Assembly: GCA_000969725.1 (NCBI GenBank)
Contig: JXSR01S027517.1
Reading direction: 5' to 3' (one strand)
DNA length: 45,496 nt
Source: Ophiothrix spiculata
Taxonomy: Eukaryota > Echinodermata > Ophiuroidea > Amphilepidida > Ophiotrichidae
Under the pieces are notes generated by a model that saw only the letters and a list, made by a program, of their open reading frames with translations, was not told the origin of the DNA and searched no databases. Positions within the stretch are counted from its first letter, which is position 1. Each line of letters begins with the position of its first letter. Below, piece by piece: positions 42,490-45,496 of this stretch. The position numbers and the translations under genes are program-made.

Positions 42490-43370
42490 GCGTTAACCAT
42501 TTCTGAGACAAATATACCACAGAGATAAGAGTAATACATCAGTGTTTTGTTACGCAGTCATCCAGGTCTGGTTCCCTTTTATGATGGTAATTATCAAACC
42601 AGGCAGCGATACCATATATACCACAGATCTGTGTGATAGACATTCATATGGTTGTATGGCTGCACCGTGAGCCATCAATTTATAATAGTTATAATAGTTA
42701 ACCCGAATTTGTGCAGTGTTTAGTGATTTTGGGCTTAAATTCATCATTAAACCACCACAACTCCATTATTTGCAAGCTGTTCAGTTCAAAAATTCAAACA
42801 TTTTACTAAGTCATAAATACATTAATTTTCGTAAGTTATTAGCCAATTTGTCAAAATTCTATCACTTTTTACAGAAAGTTTACAGAAAAATTATATCTTT
42901 GCCAAAACATAGTACTTATTGTATTTCAATTCATTTTAAATCAGTAAAAAGAGAATGTAAATTGATATATTCAGTGCATGTTGTTCTTATTCAAGAATGC
43001 ACTGAGTACACTTTAATGTTAATCTTTCACACCACAAAAGTGCAAATATGGGCACAAAAATAGGTTTGTATACAGGCATTCTTTGATTCATAAATGACTA
43101 TGATCTATGGTACTGAACTCCATTCAGATCTTTTGAAGATTCACATGCACATGTTATCGCCAAAAATTTGACAAAGTGCGCCTCACTTAGACCTCAAGGT
43201 TGATAACAAATTGAGATTGAATATTGATTAATTCTTGTTGACTAGACAGGGAAATACCTAATTAGCATCATCAATACCGAGGAGGTCATGGCTCGCCCTG
43301 GACGACTGCATAACAAAAGACTCATGTCTTGCTTCATGTCTCTGTGGTATTTGTCTCAGACCATTTCCAG
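42490..43370. mobile_element. Foldback repeat, arms about 85 bp
   Basis: Left arm 'tctgagacaaatataccaca', 'ttttgttacgcagtcatcca' and 'gg' are inverted at the right: 'tggacgactgcataacaaaa' and 'tgtggtatttgtctcaga'. The arms enclose about 700 bp of AT-rich sequence containing a 115-codon chance frame (42716-43063). Outer limits are uncertain. Confidence 0.65.
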
Positions 43371-43954
43371 TCGGACCCTTTTTTTCGCCACATGCGAAAG
43401 TTATTTTACCTGTAAACCGACTCCTAAGGTAAATTATATTTATCTTTAGAAATATTCTACATAATTCAATGAAACATCAGCATATTATAGACCTTTATGA
43501 ACTGTATACATTGCCTGTGATAGTTTTTGGAAGGTAAGTCGTCTTGAAAATTAGTTATAATATAGTGTTAGTTAGGCCGTACCCAATACACCCTACAACA
43601 GGAAAAGGTTAACAATCCTGTGTCTAAGAGACTGGAAATCAGATTGATGGCTGTCAGATTGAAACAGGTTAACCAAACCATTCCACGAACCAACCTGAGA
43701 CTGAGACATTTAAGCAGAACATTTCAGACATGTTTCCACAAAATGTTGACTACCCAAACTTGTGGTATATTTGGAGGAATATATAGAAGTGATTTACATC
43801 AAAAAATCAACAACATTTCAACTTTTTTTGTTTAAGCAAAATAATCATTTGAGAAAGCAGGTCTCAGATCATCATGTGAGTGCAAGAAAGTTGTAGAAAA
43901 AGGGCAGCTATTGCAGATACGCCTGTCTTGATCTCGCATGACAAGATATGGTTT
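43371..43954. other. Stretch without a confirmed gene
   Basis: Contains 'caggttaacc'-type short repeats ('ggaaaaggttaac', 'aaacaggttaacc') near 43600-43680 and a 71-codon frame (43620-43835) rich in Arg and Thr with no domain. Not called. Confidence 0.4.
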
Positions 43955-44140
43955 GGCAAGTAAAACTCAATGTTGACAGGTGACTTCCTGTAGAATATAA
44001 TATGAGTTCCCACAGGTTTTCAATATACACAAATCAAGTAGAGTGATTCTATAATAAGTAAGTGTCTATTATACTTTTCAGATTTAAATGTCTTAAGTAT
44101 TAAACATCTTGAGAACCAGGATGATGTTCTGACAACGTTA
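43955..44140 (+). repeat. Dispersed repeat, inverted relative to 1800-2035
   Basis: See 1800-2035. This copy ends just before the 39-bp tandem unit at about 44145. Confidence 0.65.
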
Positions 44141-44161
44141 ATAGACCTTTTAAATTGAATA

Positions 44162-44576
44162 CCGTATTAGTTCCAATAGGCGCCCATGCTCCAATAAGCG
44201 CCCACCCTTGAGTTTTTGAATTCCAAGATTAGAGAATTAATAACTGCCCATGCAAATTTTGCAGACCCAAAGCATCAACATGTCGCTTATTACTGAAGTT
44301 TTAAACCTCGTAATCGCTACATTGCATTGTTTTGTGCATTTCCACTGTTTCCGTGGCTCCGGGCCGTGGGTTTTCGGGCAAATATGCATGATATTGATAT
44401 TGCAAAAAACAAATATTGGCTTAATTAAGAGATTGAAAACTATGATTATTATTCAAGATAATAAATGAAGTAATGGATGTCGTGAGTAAACCGTACAAAA
44501 CACATGCTGAAAAAATAAGCGCCCAACCCAAAATGACTTTGTTAAGCGCCCTGGGCGCTAATTGGAACGAATACGG
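44162..44576. mobile_element. TA-flanked MITE with CCGTATT.GTTCCAAT termini
   Basis: Left 'ccgtattagttccaatagg' and inverse right 'ccgtattcgttccaattag' match, continuing into GCGCC ('gcgcccatgctccaataagc' near 44182; 'ttaagcgccctgggcgct' near 44542). TA at 44160-44161 and 44577-44578. It splits one unit of a 39-bp tandem repeat whose second unit (44601-44639) is intact: 'aaattgaataaatcatttt'. 415 bp. The 72-codon frame at 44250-44468 is spurious. Confidence 0.9.
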
Positions 44577-44740
44577 TAAATCATTTTACGAAGCTATCAG
44601 ACCTTTTAAATTGAATAAATCATTTTATCAGGCTATCAGCATTATATACACAAGTTTGTTGGTGATAATGATGCTCAATGGTGGGATCAAAACATGTAGT
44701 TGTTTAAAGATTAAATTAATTGCCAAAATACTGAATGAAG

Positions 44741-44836
44741 TTCATGTAACATTCGGTAACGTTTGTGACATCGCACAGAAATGGTAAGTTCATGTAACAT
44801 TCGGTAACTTTTGTGACATCGCACAGAAATGGTTTT
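44741..44836 (+). repeat. 48-bp tandem repeat x2 in a GGTAACATTTGTGACAT-rich region
   Basis: 'ttcatgtaacattcggtaac' at 44741 recurs at 44789. The units differ at one base ('aacgtttgtgac' against 'aacttttgtgac'). Degenerate 'ggtaac.tttgtgacat' motifs continue at 44990-45055. The 104-codon frame (44473-44787) crosses it and is not a gene. Confidence 0.85.
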
Positions 44837-45055
44837 TTGCTCCAAATGACTTCAAAGTAACAATTCTTTGACATGTTAGCGATTTATTTATTGCGCTTTT
44901 CACAGATGATGGGTAACATATTCAAAAATATTTCATAAAAGTGGTACAAAATTCTATTGTCAGGATTTCTTTTACTGTAATGTTTTGTTTGGTAACATTT
45001 GGTAATGTTTGTGACATTTTGGTGTAACTTTCTGGTAACATTTGTGACATTTTTA

Positions 45056-45349
45056 CTTAAGACATGTGCTCATTCATGCACGGTTAGAAAAACTTTACAA
45101 TTTCTGATTAAAAAAACTTACCACGTACCAAATAACAATTATATGATGGTCAAATAAAAAGGCTGATTTTTTTGTTGAAGTCAAAAGAAGTTTAATTTTA
45201 ACTGGAGTGAGCCTTCTGCAACTAGCTAGTTGAAGGCTTAATTTTCATCTTAAGGTAAAATTCTGCAGTTACATGAAGCATCAGTAAATTTCTGATTTTA
45301 TATGACCCTATTACGCTTTGGTGTGTTAACCTCCCCCTGGGAATACAAC
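45056..45349. other. Stretch with a short palindrome only
   Basis: A 27-bp imperfect palindrome 'ccttctgcaactagctagt...' (45212-45238) centred on CTAGCTAG. Otherwise AT-rich with no signal. Confidence 0.4.
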
Positions 45350-45496
45350 ACTTCGGCCAAAGTTATTTTGGCCAATTTCACTTAGGCCTAAATAATTTCG
45401 ACCAATTCTATTTCGGCCATACTATATTATGTCCAAATATATTTTGTCCAAAGTTATTTGGTCCAATTGTTATTTTGTCCTACCACTATTTTGGCC
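45350..45496. repeat. Degenerate minisatellite, TTTCGGCCAA / TTTTGTCCAA
   Basis: About nine units of 14-18 bp on the theme 'atttcggccaa', 'attttggccaa', 'attttgtccaa', 'atttggtccaa' run to the window edge. GGCC units dominate on the left and GTCC units on the right. The array continues beyond the window. Confidence 0.8.

Noticed and set aside
44473-44787. 104-codon frame MDVVSKPYKTHAEKI...
   Set aside because: It starts inside a MITE, crosses its right end and a 39-bp tandem repeat, and ends in a 48-bp repeat.

Overview
This is AT-rich animal genomic DNA (GC about one third by eye). No prokaryotic gene organisation, rRNA, tRNA or CRISPR array is visible, and every long open frame is short and unlike known proteins. 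The repeat classes point to an invertebrate: many terminal-inverted-repeat MITEs, long-tailed non-LTR and LTR relics, foldback elements and segmental duplications. A marine invertebrate such as an echinoderm, hemichordate, lancelet or mollusc is my inference; the species cannot be fixed from the sequence. A 265-base run of N (21978-22242) marks an assembly gap.

The window is best read as introns and intergenic DNA packed with nested mobile elements. Host coding signal is sparse. There is a possible terminal exon with a polyadenylation signal at 331-545, an 84-nt exon-like block at 5668-5751 with a possible partner ending at 5919, and a GC-rich open block at 7552-7695. None could be assigned to a gene family. 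The only recognisable proteins belong to mobile elements: a non-LTR retrotransposon ORF2 C-terminus (2348-2458, minus strand) and the broken DNA-binding N-terminus of a transposase (34138-34559, minus strand).

Layout. 1-5.5 kb: dispersed repeats, a palindromic composite element carrying a nested LINE tail, and a PIF/Harbinger-like MITE. 5.6-9.4 kb: exon-like blocks, a hairpin MITE, a probable solo LTR and a TTAA-flanked MITE. 9.4-17.6 kb: a 1-kb composite palindrome, a 0.5-kb foldback, a hAT-type MITE with a perfect 8-bp target duplication, and a large inverted duplication around them. 17.6-25.8 kb: a MITE family with a nested snap-back insertion, the gap, a 208-bp tandem duplication full of small palindromes, and a 677-bp TA-flanked foldback. 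26.3-38.3 kb: two diverged, collinear copies of a segment of roughly 5-6 kb, each hit by different MITEs. 38.7-45.5 kb: a solo LTR inside a TTAA MITE with an exact CAAT duplication, another composite palindrome, a foldback, a TA-flanked MITE that splits a 39-bp tandem repeat, and a degenerate GGCCAAA minisatellite running off the edge.

The strongest evidence is internal. Several insertions can be compared with uninterrupted paralogous copies in this same window, which gives exact boundaries and target-site duplications. The least explained objects are the composite palindrome family (2157-2733, 11744-12723, 41780-42314), the 208-bp palindrome-rich tandem repeat, the 234-bp snap-back insertion at 20485-20718 and the 95-bp hairpin insertion at 35741-35835.
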